Below, in pieces: positions 7,434 through 13,821 of a stretch of 17,376 nt of DNA. Source of the stretch: JBDTMT01 sp033764095 (GTDB lineage Bacteria; Desulfobacterota; Binatia; HRBIN30; CADEER01); contig JANRJF010000377.1 of the NCBI GenBank assembly GCA_033764095.1, positions 1 to 17,376 on the forward strand, read 5' to 3'. The notes under the pieces are model-generated. The model had not been told where the DNA came from. It saw only the letters and a list, made by a program, of their open reading frames with translations, and made no database searches. The translations under genes were made by a program, and so were the position numbers. Position 1 is the first letter of the stretch, and each line of letters begins with the position of its first letter.

Positions 7434-7461
7434 GTAGGGGCGCGGCTTGCCGCACCGCTAC
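7434..7461 (-). repeat. GTAG-type GC palindromic repeat, copy b, overlapping a stop codon
   Basis: GTAGGGGCGCGGC (7434-7446), TT, then GCCGCACCGCTAC (7449-7461): 13-base arms complementary at 11 positions, with GTAG/CTAC at both ends. The right-hand CTA (7458-7460), read on the minus strand, is the TAG stop of the EF-hand secreted protein. Confidence 0.65.
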
Positions 7462-8339
7462 TCGAAGGCCCACGGGTAGCAGGTCTGCGGCGAGTCGATG
7501 AGCTGCGGGTAGGTGCAGGTCGGTTTCGGGACGCGCAGCGTGCCGGTCGCGAAGGCGAGATCATTGGCCTGGGCGTTGAGCATGTGCGACTCGAAGCTGG
7601 CGACGATGAGGCCGTCGGCGAGCGAGGTGATGTTCAGCGTGCAGTCCACCGCGGTGGTGACGCGCGGATAGCCGAAATACTCGTCGAGAGTCAGCTCCTG
7701 GAACAGCTCGTCGTTGCGCACCGTCACGTAGGCGTTGAACGTGAGCAGCGAGCCGGGCGTGGCGGGCAGGCCCTCGCCGCAGTGGAAGGTGCCGGTCTGC
7801 AGCGGGAAGTGGTTGAAGCGCATGTAGACGATGCGCCGCCGGCCCTCGCCGTCGCGGATCGGATTGCCGGCGCCGTCGAGCAGCGTCTGCGACAGGCGCA
7901 CCTCGGCCAGCGTGTCGGGATGGTCCTCGGTCAGCAGGCCCCCGTAGAGCGCGATGCGCAGGTTGCCGGGACGCAGGTCGGCGAGGTCGAAGCCGTACGA
8001 GCGCCCGGAGACGAACTCCTGGCCGTTGGCGCTGACGATGGTCAGGGTCGCCGGGCTGTCCGGGTCCGGCGTCGGGCTCGGTGTCGGCTCGGCACAGCCG
8101 TCGAGCACCGCGGCGACGGCGGCGATCAGCTCGTTGACCGCGACGCTGCCGTCGCCGTTGGCGTCGAATTGGGCGCACTCGCCGACCGGGGCATTGCCGA
8201 GCGCGATGTTCACGCCGCGGATGGCCTCGTTGATCGCGACCTCGCCGTCGCCGTCGCAGTCACCGGTGCAGCCGAGGGCGGGGCCGGCCGCGAGGCTCAA
8301 CAGGGCGGCCAGCGCGTATCCCAGGTGGTGTTTCCACAT
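7458..8339 (-). CDS. Secreted protein with N-terminal dockerin-like EF-hand pair
   Basis: From the ATG at 8339 (GGAGGA eight bases upstream) the protein has 293 residues. Residues 1-23 are a signal peptide ending PALG before Cys24; the lipobox (ALGC) is non-consensus, so either soluble export or lipidation is possible. Two calcium-loop motifs follow, DCDGDGEVAINE and DANGDGSVAVNE, about 35 residues apart, with the AI/LI and VNIAL spacing of type I dockerins. After a linker (EPTPSPTPDPDSP) comes a beta-rich region of about 190 residues with several cysteines (FHCGEG, VDCTLN, PTCTY, QTCYPW) that I do not recognise. No cohesin partner is in view, so a cellulosome role is unsupported; calcium-stabilised surface display is more likely. 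The stop codon lies in a palindromic repeat. Confidence 0.82.
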   Translation of the reverse strand: MWKHHLGYALAALLSLAAGPALGCTGDCDGDGEVAINEAIRGVNIALGNAPVGECAQFDANGDGSVAVNELIAAVAAVLDGCAEPTPSPTPDPDSPATLTIVSANGQEFVSGRSYGFDLADLRPGNLRIALYGGLLTEDHPDTLAEVRLSQTLLDGAGNPIRDGEGRRRIVYMRFNHFPLQTGTFHCGEGLPATPGSLLTFNAYVTVRNDELFQELTLDEYFGYPRVTTAVDCTLNITSLADGLIVASFESHMLNAQANDLAFATGTLRVPKPTCTYPQLIDSPQTCYPWAFE

Positions 8340-8365
8340 CAACTCACTCCTCCAAAGATCCCAGC

Positions 8366-8393
8366 GTTCAGGACAGATGAACGTTGTTCAACG
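8366..8393. promoter_or_regulatory. Cluster of GTTCA half-sites between divergent genes
   Basis: GTTCA (8366-8370), TGAAC (8378-8382) and GTTCA (8386-8390) form two overlapping dyads. CGTTCA-N7-TGAACG and TGAAC-GTT-GTTCA are both perfect, and CGTTG-TT-CAACG (8382-8393) is a further palindrome. They sit 27-54 bases upstream of the EF-hand protein gene and about 85-110 bases upstream of the transporter gene, a sensible place for an operator. Confidence 0.45.
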
Positions 8394-8475
8394 GCAAACC
8401 AAGTGGGGGTCGGCAGCCGCGCCGCGCGGCGCGTGCGCTGGCCGCGGCGATTCTGCTAGCAGGGCCCGACCCGCG

Positions 8476-10269
8476 ATGACCGCGACTCCCTCACCCTGGC
8501 GCCGGACGCTCTACGCCTACGTCCCGGCGTTCGATTCGCTGCGCACCTACAACGTCGCCACGGCGCGCGCCGACCTGGTGGCCGGCCTGTCGGTTGCCGC
8601 CGTCGCCGTGCCGCAGGCCATGGCCTACGCGATGATCGCCGGCCTGCCGGCACAGTACGGCCTCTACACGGCGATCGTCATGACCACCGTCGGCGCGCTG
8701 CTCGACTCGTCGCGCCAGCTCATCAACGGGCCGACCAACGCCATCTCGATCGCCCTGCTCAGCGCCATCGGCACGCTCGGCGGGCAGGACGAGCGCGTCC
8801 AGGCCGCCGTGCTGGTCGCCTTCCTGATGGGCACCATCCAGCTCTCGATCAGCGTCCTGCGGCTCGGCGACCTGACCCGCTTCATCTCGCACTCGGTGAT
8901 CGTCGGCTTCACCGCCGGCGCCAGCGTGCTGCTGCTGCTCGACCAGACCAAGAACCTGCTCGGCCTCAAGGCGGTCGGCGACGTGCACGACCACTTCCTG
9001 CATCGCTTCTGGCAGACGATCACGCAGGGCGGCACGCCGCATCTGCCGACCTTGGCGATCGGTGCGGCGTCGATCGCGCTGATCTTCGCGCTGCGCTGGC
9101 TGAAGCGCCGCTTGAACGCGCCGCTGCTGCCCGAGCTGCTGATCGTCGTGCTGCTGATGGCGGCGGTGGTGGCGCAGTTCGGACTGGCGGACCACGGCGT
9201 CGCGGTGGTCGGGGACATCCCCAGCGCGCTGCCGACGATGCAGCTGCCGAACTTCAACGCCCCCTACCTCTCCGATCTCGCCGGCAGCGCGCTGGCCATC
9301 GGCCTGCTCGGCCTGCTCGAGGCGATCTCGATGGCCAAGGCGATCGCCTCGGTGACCGGGCAGAAGCTCGACATGAACCAGCAGTGCCTGAGCGAGGCGC
9401 TGGCCAATGTCGCCGGCAGCATGTTCCAGTGCATGCCCGGCTCCGGTTCGCTCACCCGCTCGGCGATCAACCAACAGGCCGGCGGCCAGACGCAATGGTC
9501 GGGCGTCATCTCCGCCATCGCGGTGGCCGCCGTGATGCTGCTGTTCGCGCCCTATGCGCGCTTCATTCCGCGCTCGGCGCTCGCCGGGCTGCTGATGATC
9601 ACTGCCGGGCGCATGGTGAACTTCCGCGACCTGCGCTACCACGTCAACGCCTCGCGCTTCGACGCGGCGATCGTCGCCACCACCGCCATCGCCGCGGTGG
9701 CGATCTCGATCGAGTTCTGCGTCCTGATCGGCGTCTTCATGTCGTTCCTGCTCGCCGTGCCGCGCATGAGCCGCATGCTGCTCACCGAGTTCGTCGTCAC
9801 TGCCGACCGCACCATCCGCGAGCGGCACGCGGACGACCCGGGCTGCGACCGCATCCTCATCTTCGGTCTCGAGGGCGAGATGTACTTCGGCTCCGGCGCG
9901 AGCCTCGAACAGCACTTCGACGCCATCGAGGCGCGCGTGCTGCCGGCGACGCGCGCGGTGGTGCTGCGGCTCAAGCGGGCGCGCAACGCCGACGCGGTCG
10001 GCCTGTCGCTGCTGCAGAAGTTCATCGAGCACCTGCAGGCGCGCGGCGTGCACGTCATTCTCTGCGGCGTGCAGGAGGCGCTGTCCGAGCGCATGCAGAA
10101 CTGCGGGCTCACCGAGATCATCGACGCGAGCCACATCTTCCTCGAGCAGCCGGTCAAGCAGACCAGCACGGTGCTGGCGGTCCGCTACGCCTACGAGCGG
10201 CTCACCGACTTCTGTCCCACCTGCCCGCGCCGGCACGACGTGCACGCGCCGCTGCATTACGAGATCTGA
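8476..10269 (+). CDS. SulP-family anion transporter with C-terminal STAS domain
   Basis: This 597-residue inner-membrane protein shows the SulP core: PQAMAYAMIAGLPAQYGLYTA at 46-66, then many hydrophobic segments to about residue 430. Internal landmarks include the segment starting LINGPTNAISIALLSAIG, FISHSVIVGFTAG and MPGSGSLTRSAINQQAGG. The STAS domain (about 458-560) starts DRILIFGLEGEMYFGSG and contains ADAVGLSLLQKF. The family carries sulfate, bicarbonate, chloride, dicarboxylates or related anions; the substrate cannot be read from sequence. The C-terminus has an unusual DFCPTCPRRH motif, a CxxC pair outside the STAS fold that could be redox- or metal-sensitive. The ATG at 8476 has only a weak GCAGGG upstream. 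A TraB-type gene starts 15 bases after its stop, probably in one operon. Confidence 0.94.
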   Translation: MTATPSPWRRTLYAYVPAFDSLRTYNVATARADLVAGLSVAAVAVPQAMAYAMIAGLPAQYGLYTAIVMTTVGALLDSSRQLINGPTNAISIALLSAIGTLGGQDERVQAAVLVAFLMGTIQLSISVLRLGDLTRFISHSVIVGFTAGASVLLLLDQTKNLLGLKAVGDVHDHFLHRFWQTITQGGTPHLPTLAIGAASIALIFALRWLKRRLNAPLLPELLIVVLLMAAVVAQFGLADHGVAVVGDIPSALPTMQLPNFNAPYLSDLAGSALAIGLLGLLEAISMAKAIASVTGQKLDMNQQCLSEALANVAGSMFQCMPGSGSLTRSAINQQAGGQTQWSGVISAIAVAAVMLLFAPYARFIPRSALAGLLMITAGRMVNFRDLRYHVNASRFDAAIVATTAIAAVAISIEFCVLIGVFMSFLLAVPRMSRMLLTEFVVTADRTIRERHADDPGCDRILIFGLEGEMYFGSGASLEQHFDAIEARVLPATRAVVLRLKRARNADAVGLSLLQKFIEHLQARGVHVILCGVQEALSERMQNCGLTEIIDASHIFLEQPVKQTSTVLAVRYAYERLTDFCPTCPRRHDVHAPLHYEI

Positions 10270-10284
10270 GGCGCGGCCCCGGCC

Positions 10285-11064
10285 ATGGCGACGGGGAAGG
10301 CGGCCGGCGCCGCGGTACGGCACCTGATTCTGGGTTTCGATGCCTACGTCCGCTTGCGCCATCCGACGCCGTACGTCGTCGAGCTGTCGCGCGACGACCG
10401 GCGGCTGCTGCTGTTCGGCGGACCGCACACCACCGATCCGACGCATCCGGTGTTCGCCCAGATCGAGGCGGCCTTCGCCCGCCTCGCCCCCAGCCTCGCC
10501 CTGCACGAGGGGACGCCGCCGGCGGTCGAGCCGCGGCGCGAGATCGCCATCCGGCGCCACGGCGAGTCGGGGCTGGTGCGCCACCTGGCGGCGCGTGCCG
10601 GCGTCGAGACGGCGAGCATGGACATCGAGCTGGAGGACGAGGCGCGCCTGCTGCGCCGGCGCCTGCCGCTTGCCGAGGCGCTGGTGTTCCTCGTCGTCCG
10701 CCAACTGGCGTCGTACAACCGCAAGACGGCGCGCCCGGATTTCACCGGCTACTTCGCCGACTTCTTCGCGCGCATCGCGCCCGGCCTCGGCCTGACCGCG
10801 ATCGACTGGCCGATGATCGAGTCGGCGCACCAGCGGCTGTGCGGCCGGCCGCTGGTCGTCGAGCGTGTCACGGCATTGGACACCGACCCGACCCGCCGCG
10901 AGCAGCTCACGCAACGCATCGCGACGTTCTCCAATCGCCTGCGCGACGAGCACATGCTCGACGCCCTGCTCGCGGCGCTCGAGGTCCAGCCGCGCGTCTT
11001 CGCCACCGTCGGCGTCAGTCACGCGGTGATGCTCGAGCCGGCGCTGCGCGCCGGGCTGGCCTGA
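10285..11064 (+). CDS. TraB/Tiki/ChaN-superfamily protein
   Basis: This 259-residue protein has the hallmarks of the TraB/Tiki/ChaN fold: an N-terminal GxxH (GGPH, residues 45-48), a conserved Glu after it (LALHEG, Glu75), a HGESG segment near 92, NRLRDEHM (217-224) and a C-terminal GxxH (GVSH, 243-246). In Tiki and related proteins these His and Glu residues bind metal and support peptide or ester hydrolysis. No signal peptide or membrane helix is seen, so it appears cytoplasmic, unlike PrgY or Tiki. It follows the SulP gene by 15 bases, suggesting co-transcription and perhaps a regulatory link. The start lacks a good Shine-Dalgarno, consistent with translational coupling. The family call rests on motif order; the function is unknown. 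Confidence 0.68.
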   Translation: MATGKAAGAAVRHLILGFDAYVRLRHPTPYVVELSRDDRRLLLFGGPHTTDPTHPVFAQIEAAFARLAPSLALHEGTPPAVEPRREIAIRRHGESGLVRHLAARAGVETASMDIELEDEARLLRRRLPLAEALVFLVVRQLASYNRKTARPDFTGYFADFFARIAPGLGLTAIDWPMIESAHQRLCGRPLVVERVTALDTDPTRREQLTQRIATFSNRLRDEHMLDALLAALEVQPRVFATVGVSHAVMLEPALRAGLA

Positions 11065-11078
11065 GGTCCGCGCCATCC

Positions 11079-11098
11079 GCAACCGCCGGGTTGCCTAT
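11079..11098. promoter_or_regulatory. ArsR-type operator dyad, copy 1
   Basis: GCAACC (11079-11084), GCCG, GGTTGC (11089-11094), then CTAT. The same 20-base pattern recurs 41 bases downstream, close to four helical turns, so both would face the same side of DNA. ArsR-type repressors bind such short dyads as dimers; the adjacent arsR-like gene is the likely source. Confidence 0.6.
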
Positions 11099-11119
11099 CG
11101 CCGCGGCGGTGTGCCATGA

Positions 11120-11139
11120 GCAACCAGGAGGTTGCCTAT
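11120..11139. promoter_or_regulatory. ArsR-type operator dyad, copy 2, containing the Shine-Dalgarno
   Basis: GCAACC (11120-11125), AGGA, GGTTGC (11130-11135), CTAT, running into the ATG at 11138. The loop and the first bases of the right arm are AGGAGG (11126-11131), the ribosome binding site of the SRPBCC gene. The same bases can thus act as a DNA operator and, in RNA, as a hairpin that presents or hides the Shine-Dalgarno. Confidence 0.6.
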
Positions 11140-11596
11140 GTCCACGTCGAGCACCGACCGTATCGAGCAGCAGATGGAGATGCGCGCACCGCTTGCCCGC
11201 GTCTGGCAGGCGCTCACCGACCACCAGCAGTTCGGCACCTGGTTCCGTGTCCAGCTCGAGGCGCCGTTCGTCGTCGGACAGCCGACGCAGGGTCGCATCA
11301 CCTATCCGGGCTACGAGCACGTGGTGATGCGGGTCGTCGTGCAGGCGATCGAGCCGCAGCACCGCTTCGCGTTCACCTGGCACCCGTACGCGGTCGATCC
11401 GACGGTCGACTACGCCAGTGAGCCGATGACGCTGGTCGAGTTCCGTCTGCAGCCGACCCGCAGCGGTACGCGCGTGTCGGTTACCGAGTCGGGGTTCGAT
11501 GCGCTGCCGCCCGGCCGGCGCGCGGAGGCATACCGGATGAACAGCGACGGCTGGAGTGGGCAGATGCAGAACATCGCCGCGTATGTCCAGGCGTAG
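11138..11596 (+). CDS. SRPBCC-domain protein (AHSA1/CalC-like)
   Basis: This 152-residue protein starts at the ATG at 11138, six bases after AGGAGG; a TTG at 11132 is rejected. The sequence follows the START/Bet v1 helix-grip pattern of the AHSA1 family: an N-terminal strand, IEQQMEMRAPLARVWQALTDHQQFGTWF, central strands (VMRVVVQAIEPQHRFAFTWHPY) and MTLVEFRLQPTRSGTRVSVTESGFD, then a long C-terminal helix (WSGQMQNIAAYVQA). The fold encloses a hydrophobic cavity for small ligands in the cytoplasm; no catalytic function is implied. It overlaps the ArsR gene by 14 bases. SRPBCC-ArsR pairs are common, usually with the regulator first; here the order is reversed. Confidence 0.9.
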   Translation: MSTSSTDRIEQQMEMRAPLARVWQALTDHQQFGTWFRVQLEAPFVVGQPTQGRITYPGYEHVVMRVVVQAIEPQHRFAFTWHPYAVDPTVDYASEPMTLVEFRLQPTRSGTRVSVTESGFDALPPGRRAEAYRMNSDGWSGQMQNIAAYVQA

Positions 11597-11924
11597 CGCC
11601 GCGGCGCCGCGGCTCGACGCGATCGCGCCGGTCTTCGCCGCGCTCGGCGATCCGACCCGGCTCAGGCTGGTGGCCAAGCTGAGCGGCGGCGCGCCGCGCT
11701 CGATCGCACAGCTCACCGAGGATCACGCCGTCACCCGCCAGGCGGTCACCAAGCACCTGCGCGTGCTCGAGGGTGCCGGGCTGGTGCGCGGCGTGCGGCA
11801 GGGGCGCGAGAGTCGCTTCGCGCTGCAGCCGCATGCGCTCGACGGCGCGCGGCAGGCGCTGGAGACGATCGCCCGACAGTGGGACGACGCCTTGCGGCGC
11901 TTGCAGGCGTTCGTCGAGTCGTGA
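11583..11924 (+). CDS. ArsR-family winged-helix repressor
   Basis: This 113-residue protein starts at an ATG inside the end of the SRPBCC gene; a GTG at 11556 is an alternative. The sequence from FAALGDPTRLRLVAKLSGGA, through IAQLTEDHAVTRQAVTKHLR (recognition helix), VLEGAGLVRG and the wing VRQGRESRFAL, is the ArsR winged helix. No Cys pair typical of metal sensing is present, so it belongs to the metal-independent group paired with SRPBCC proteins. It probably represses its own operon through the two dyads at 11079-11139. Translation is likely coupled, since no Shine-Dalgarno is evident. Confidence 0.92.
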   Translation: MSRRSAAAPRLDAIAPVFAALGDPTRLRLVAKLSGGAPRSIAQLTEDHAVTRQAVTKHLRVLEGAGLVRGVRQGRESRFALQPHALDGARQALETIARQWDDALRRLQAFVES

Positions 11925-11935
11925 GGCGGCTACGC

Positions 11936-11965
11936 CGGTTGCGACCGTTCCGTCGCACGCAACCG
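11936..11965 (+). terminator. Hairpin after the ArsR gene
   Basis: CGGTTGC (11936-11942) pairs with GCAACCG (11959-11965), and inside it GCGAC (11941-11945) can pair with GTCGC (11952-11956). It starts 12 bases after the arsR stop and probably ends that transcript. It uses the same GGTTGC/GCAACC words as the operators upstream of the operon, in the opposite order. Confidence 0.5.
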
Positions 11966-11966
11966 C

Positions 11967-11990
11967 GGGCGCGCCGCGGCGCGCCCCTAC
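11967..11990 (-). repeat. GTAG-type GC palindromic repeat, copy c, overlapping a stop codon
   Basis: GGGCGCGCC (11967-11975), GC, GGCGCGCCC (11978-11986), CTAC (11987-11990): a perfect 9-bp stem. The CTA at 11987-11989, read on the minus strand, is the TAG stop of the hydrolase gene. Confidence 0.7.
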
Positions 11991-13684
11991 TTGGTCTGGT
12001 AGACGACGTCCTCGATGGTGCCGACCGCCTGCGGCGACAGGCGCGCCAGCGCGGCGGCGTCGTCGCGCAGTGTCGCGTCGAAGAAGTTGAGCGCCAGGTA
12101 GTTGGTGATGTCGTGCGCGTGGCGCCAGGGCAGGTGGCGGGGCTCACAGGCCTCGCTGAAGCCGCCGAGGAAACTGAGCAGCATGCGCGGCACCTCGCAG
12201 AAGTCGGAGAAGGTGAAGTGGCCGGCGCCGCTCAGGTTGGCGTAGGCGACGACGCGAGCGCCGGACGGCAGGGCGTCGAACGGCCGCTGCTGGTTCTCGG
12301 CCGGCGGAGTGGTCTCGTCGATCGAGCCGCCGATGATCAGCGTCGGTTGCGTGATGCCGGCGAAGAACGCGTCGTCGAACACCGCCGCCGGCGCCTGCGG
12401 CAGCAGCGCCTTGACGCGCGGCTCGGCGAACTCGCCGTTGCCCAGCGCGAAGGTGGTGTAGCCGCCGAAGGAGTGGCCGGACATGCCGATCCGGTCGGGA
12501 TCGATGGCGCCGGCGAAGAAGCCGGCCGGCGAGGCGTTGAACTCGAGGAAGGTGTCGATCAGGAAGCGCATGTCGCGCGGCCGGTTGATCGCCACCTGCG
12601 CGTCGAAGAGGCCCGCCAGGGTGTCCGGGAAGGTGTTGCCGTGGTGGTCGGGCGACACGACGATGTAGCCGTGGCTCGCCAGGTGGGCGCCGAAGAAGAA
12701 CGACTGGATGCGAATGCCGTTGTTGCCGTGCGAGAACAGCACCAGCGGATAGGGGCCGTCCGCTGCCATGGCGACGTCGCGATAGGCGGGGGTCTCCAGC
12801 AGCGGAATGCCGAGCACGGTGGCGACGTCCCTGGGATGTCCCGCGATCGCCGCGGCGGTGGTCGGGTAGTACACCTCCACCGTCACCGGGCGCGGCCCGT
12901 CGCCGGCGGTGTTCATGCGCGATGCATCGGTCAACTGCAGCGTCGTGATGCCGACCGGGTAGGGGCCGAAGTCGGCGGTCGGCCCGAGGTCGTTGGGCGG
13001 GTAGACGCGCAGGGCGAAGTGCTTGGCGCGGGTGATGGCGGTGTCGGCCAGGTCGCCGACCCGCTCGGCGAGCCCTCCGCCGTCGGCCGGCGTCAGGTGC
13101 AACTCGTCGAACGCATTCCCGCAGCGCGCGACGATCAGCCGCACCGCCTTGCGGCGCGCCAGCGCCACCCGTGCGTCGCGCGCAGCGTGATCGCAGCCGG
13201 TACCGTTGAACGCCGGCACGTAGCACTGCGGGCCGTAGGCGATCAGCGTGCTGCGGCTCAGCACGCGCAGCGCCGCCGCGACGGTGCGCTGGCAGCTGGC
13301 GGCAGCAGGGGAATTGAGGGGGGCGTCGGCGAAGGCGAGGTCGAGCCCGTCCTCGGCCCAGTCGGCGCACGCGTCGTCGGCTTTCGCGCCGATGTCGGCC
13401 AGCGACAGGAAGCCGAGCGGTGCGGCGTTGGCCTCGCCGCAGTGCGCCGTGGCGGCGGTGCGGGCGCGATCGAGCCAGGCGTCGAGCGGGCCGTCCTCGG
13501 CCTGCAGGAGCTCCTCGCAGCCGGGGGCGCCGGCGCCGCGGCAGCGCTCGACGCTGCCCTGATACTGCAGCAGGCACATCGCCGCGGCGCGGCCGGAGGT
13601 GGAGAGACAGCGGCTGTCGTCGTCCTGTGCCAAAGACCGCGTCGCCAACAGGGCGAGCGCGACGATGATGAAGCGGTGCCGCAT
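11987..13684 (-). CDS. Secreted alpha/beta hydrolase with Cys-rich N-terminal region
   Basis: From the ATG at 13684 (GAGGGGG seven bases upstream) the protein has 565 residues; the frame stays open to 13804 but the extension is Arg-rich and non-coding in character. Residues 1-19 are a signal peptide (FIIVALALLATRSLAQ). Residues 26-188 hold ten cysteines (26, 37, 48, 56, 82, 106, 131, 154, 164, 188) in a region I do not recognise. From about 245 a platelet-activating-factor-acetylhydrolase/dienelactone-hydrolase-like fold follows: YPLVLFSHGNNG (oxyanion region, about 312-323), nucleophile elbow GHSFGG with Ser405, IIGGSIDETTPP (likely acid Asp near 456) and GAGHFTF (His near 485). It should be an exported esterase or lipase-like enzyme acting on an unknown ester. 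Confidence 0.87.
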   Translation of the reverse strand: MRHRFIIVALALLATRSLAQDDDSRCLSTSGRAAAMCLLQYQGSVERCRGAGAPGCEELLQAEDGPLDAWLDRARTAATAHCGEANAAPLGFLSLADIGAKADDACADWAEDGLDLAFADAPLNSPAAASCQRTVAAALRVLSRSTLIAYGPQCYVPAFNGTGCDHAARDARVALARRKAVRLIVARCGNAFDELHLTPADGGGLAERVGDLADTAITRAKHFALRVYPPNDLGPTADFGPYPVGITTLQLTDASRMNTAGDGPRPVTVEVYYPTTAAAIAGHPRDVATVLGIPLLETPAYRDVAMAADGPYPLVLFSHGNNGIRIQSFFFGAHLASHGYIVVSPDHHGNTFPDTLAGLFDAQVAINRPRDMRFLIDTFLEFNASPAGFFAGAIDPDRIGMSGHSFGGYTTFALGNGEFAEPRVKALLPQAPAAVFDDAFFAGITQPTLIIGGSIDETTPPAENQQRPFDALPSGARVVAYANLSGAGHFTFSDFCEVPRMLLSFLGGFSEACEPRHLPWRHAHDITNYLALNFFDATLRDDAAALARLSPQAVGTIEDVVYQTK

Positions 13685-13776
13685 GGTGTGTCCCCCTCGA
13701 GCGCAAGCAATCACGCACGCGGTGGTGATGCCAGCCGCGGCGCGGCGGCGAGCGCGTTTTTCTTTCGGCTCGACTG

Positions 13777-13800
13777 TCGATCGGCGCGCGGCGCGATCGA
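13777..13800. promoter_or_regulatory. Dyad upstream of the propeller-MoaD operon
   Basis: TCGATCG (13777-13783) and CGATCGA (13794-13800) are exact inverted repeats around ten GC bases, directly before CATAGTAC (13802-13809), a possible -10. They lie between the divergent hydrolase and propeller genes (gap 13685-13821). An operator or part of the promoter is plausible. Confidence 0.35.
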
Positions 13801-13821
13801 CCATAGTACAAGGAGGGCACG

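Noticed and set aside
8378..8390. LexA/SOS box in the divergent promoter region
   Set aside because: The spacing GAAC-N3-GTTC does not match the known GAAC-N4-GTTC or GTTC-N7-GTTC boxes, and no SOS gene is adjacent.
5115..8459. 1114-codon plus-strand frame running past the kinase end
   Set aside because: It is Arg/Ala/Gly-rich, overlaps the kinase out of frame and crosses the opposite-strand EF-hand gene; no real protein features.
8491..11082. 863-codon open frame opposite the SulP and TraB-like genes
   Set aside because: It spans two unrelated genes and the gap between them, with Arg/Asp/His-rich low-complexity composition and no domain; a shadow.
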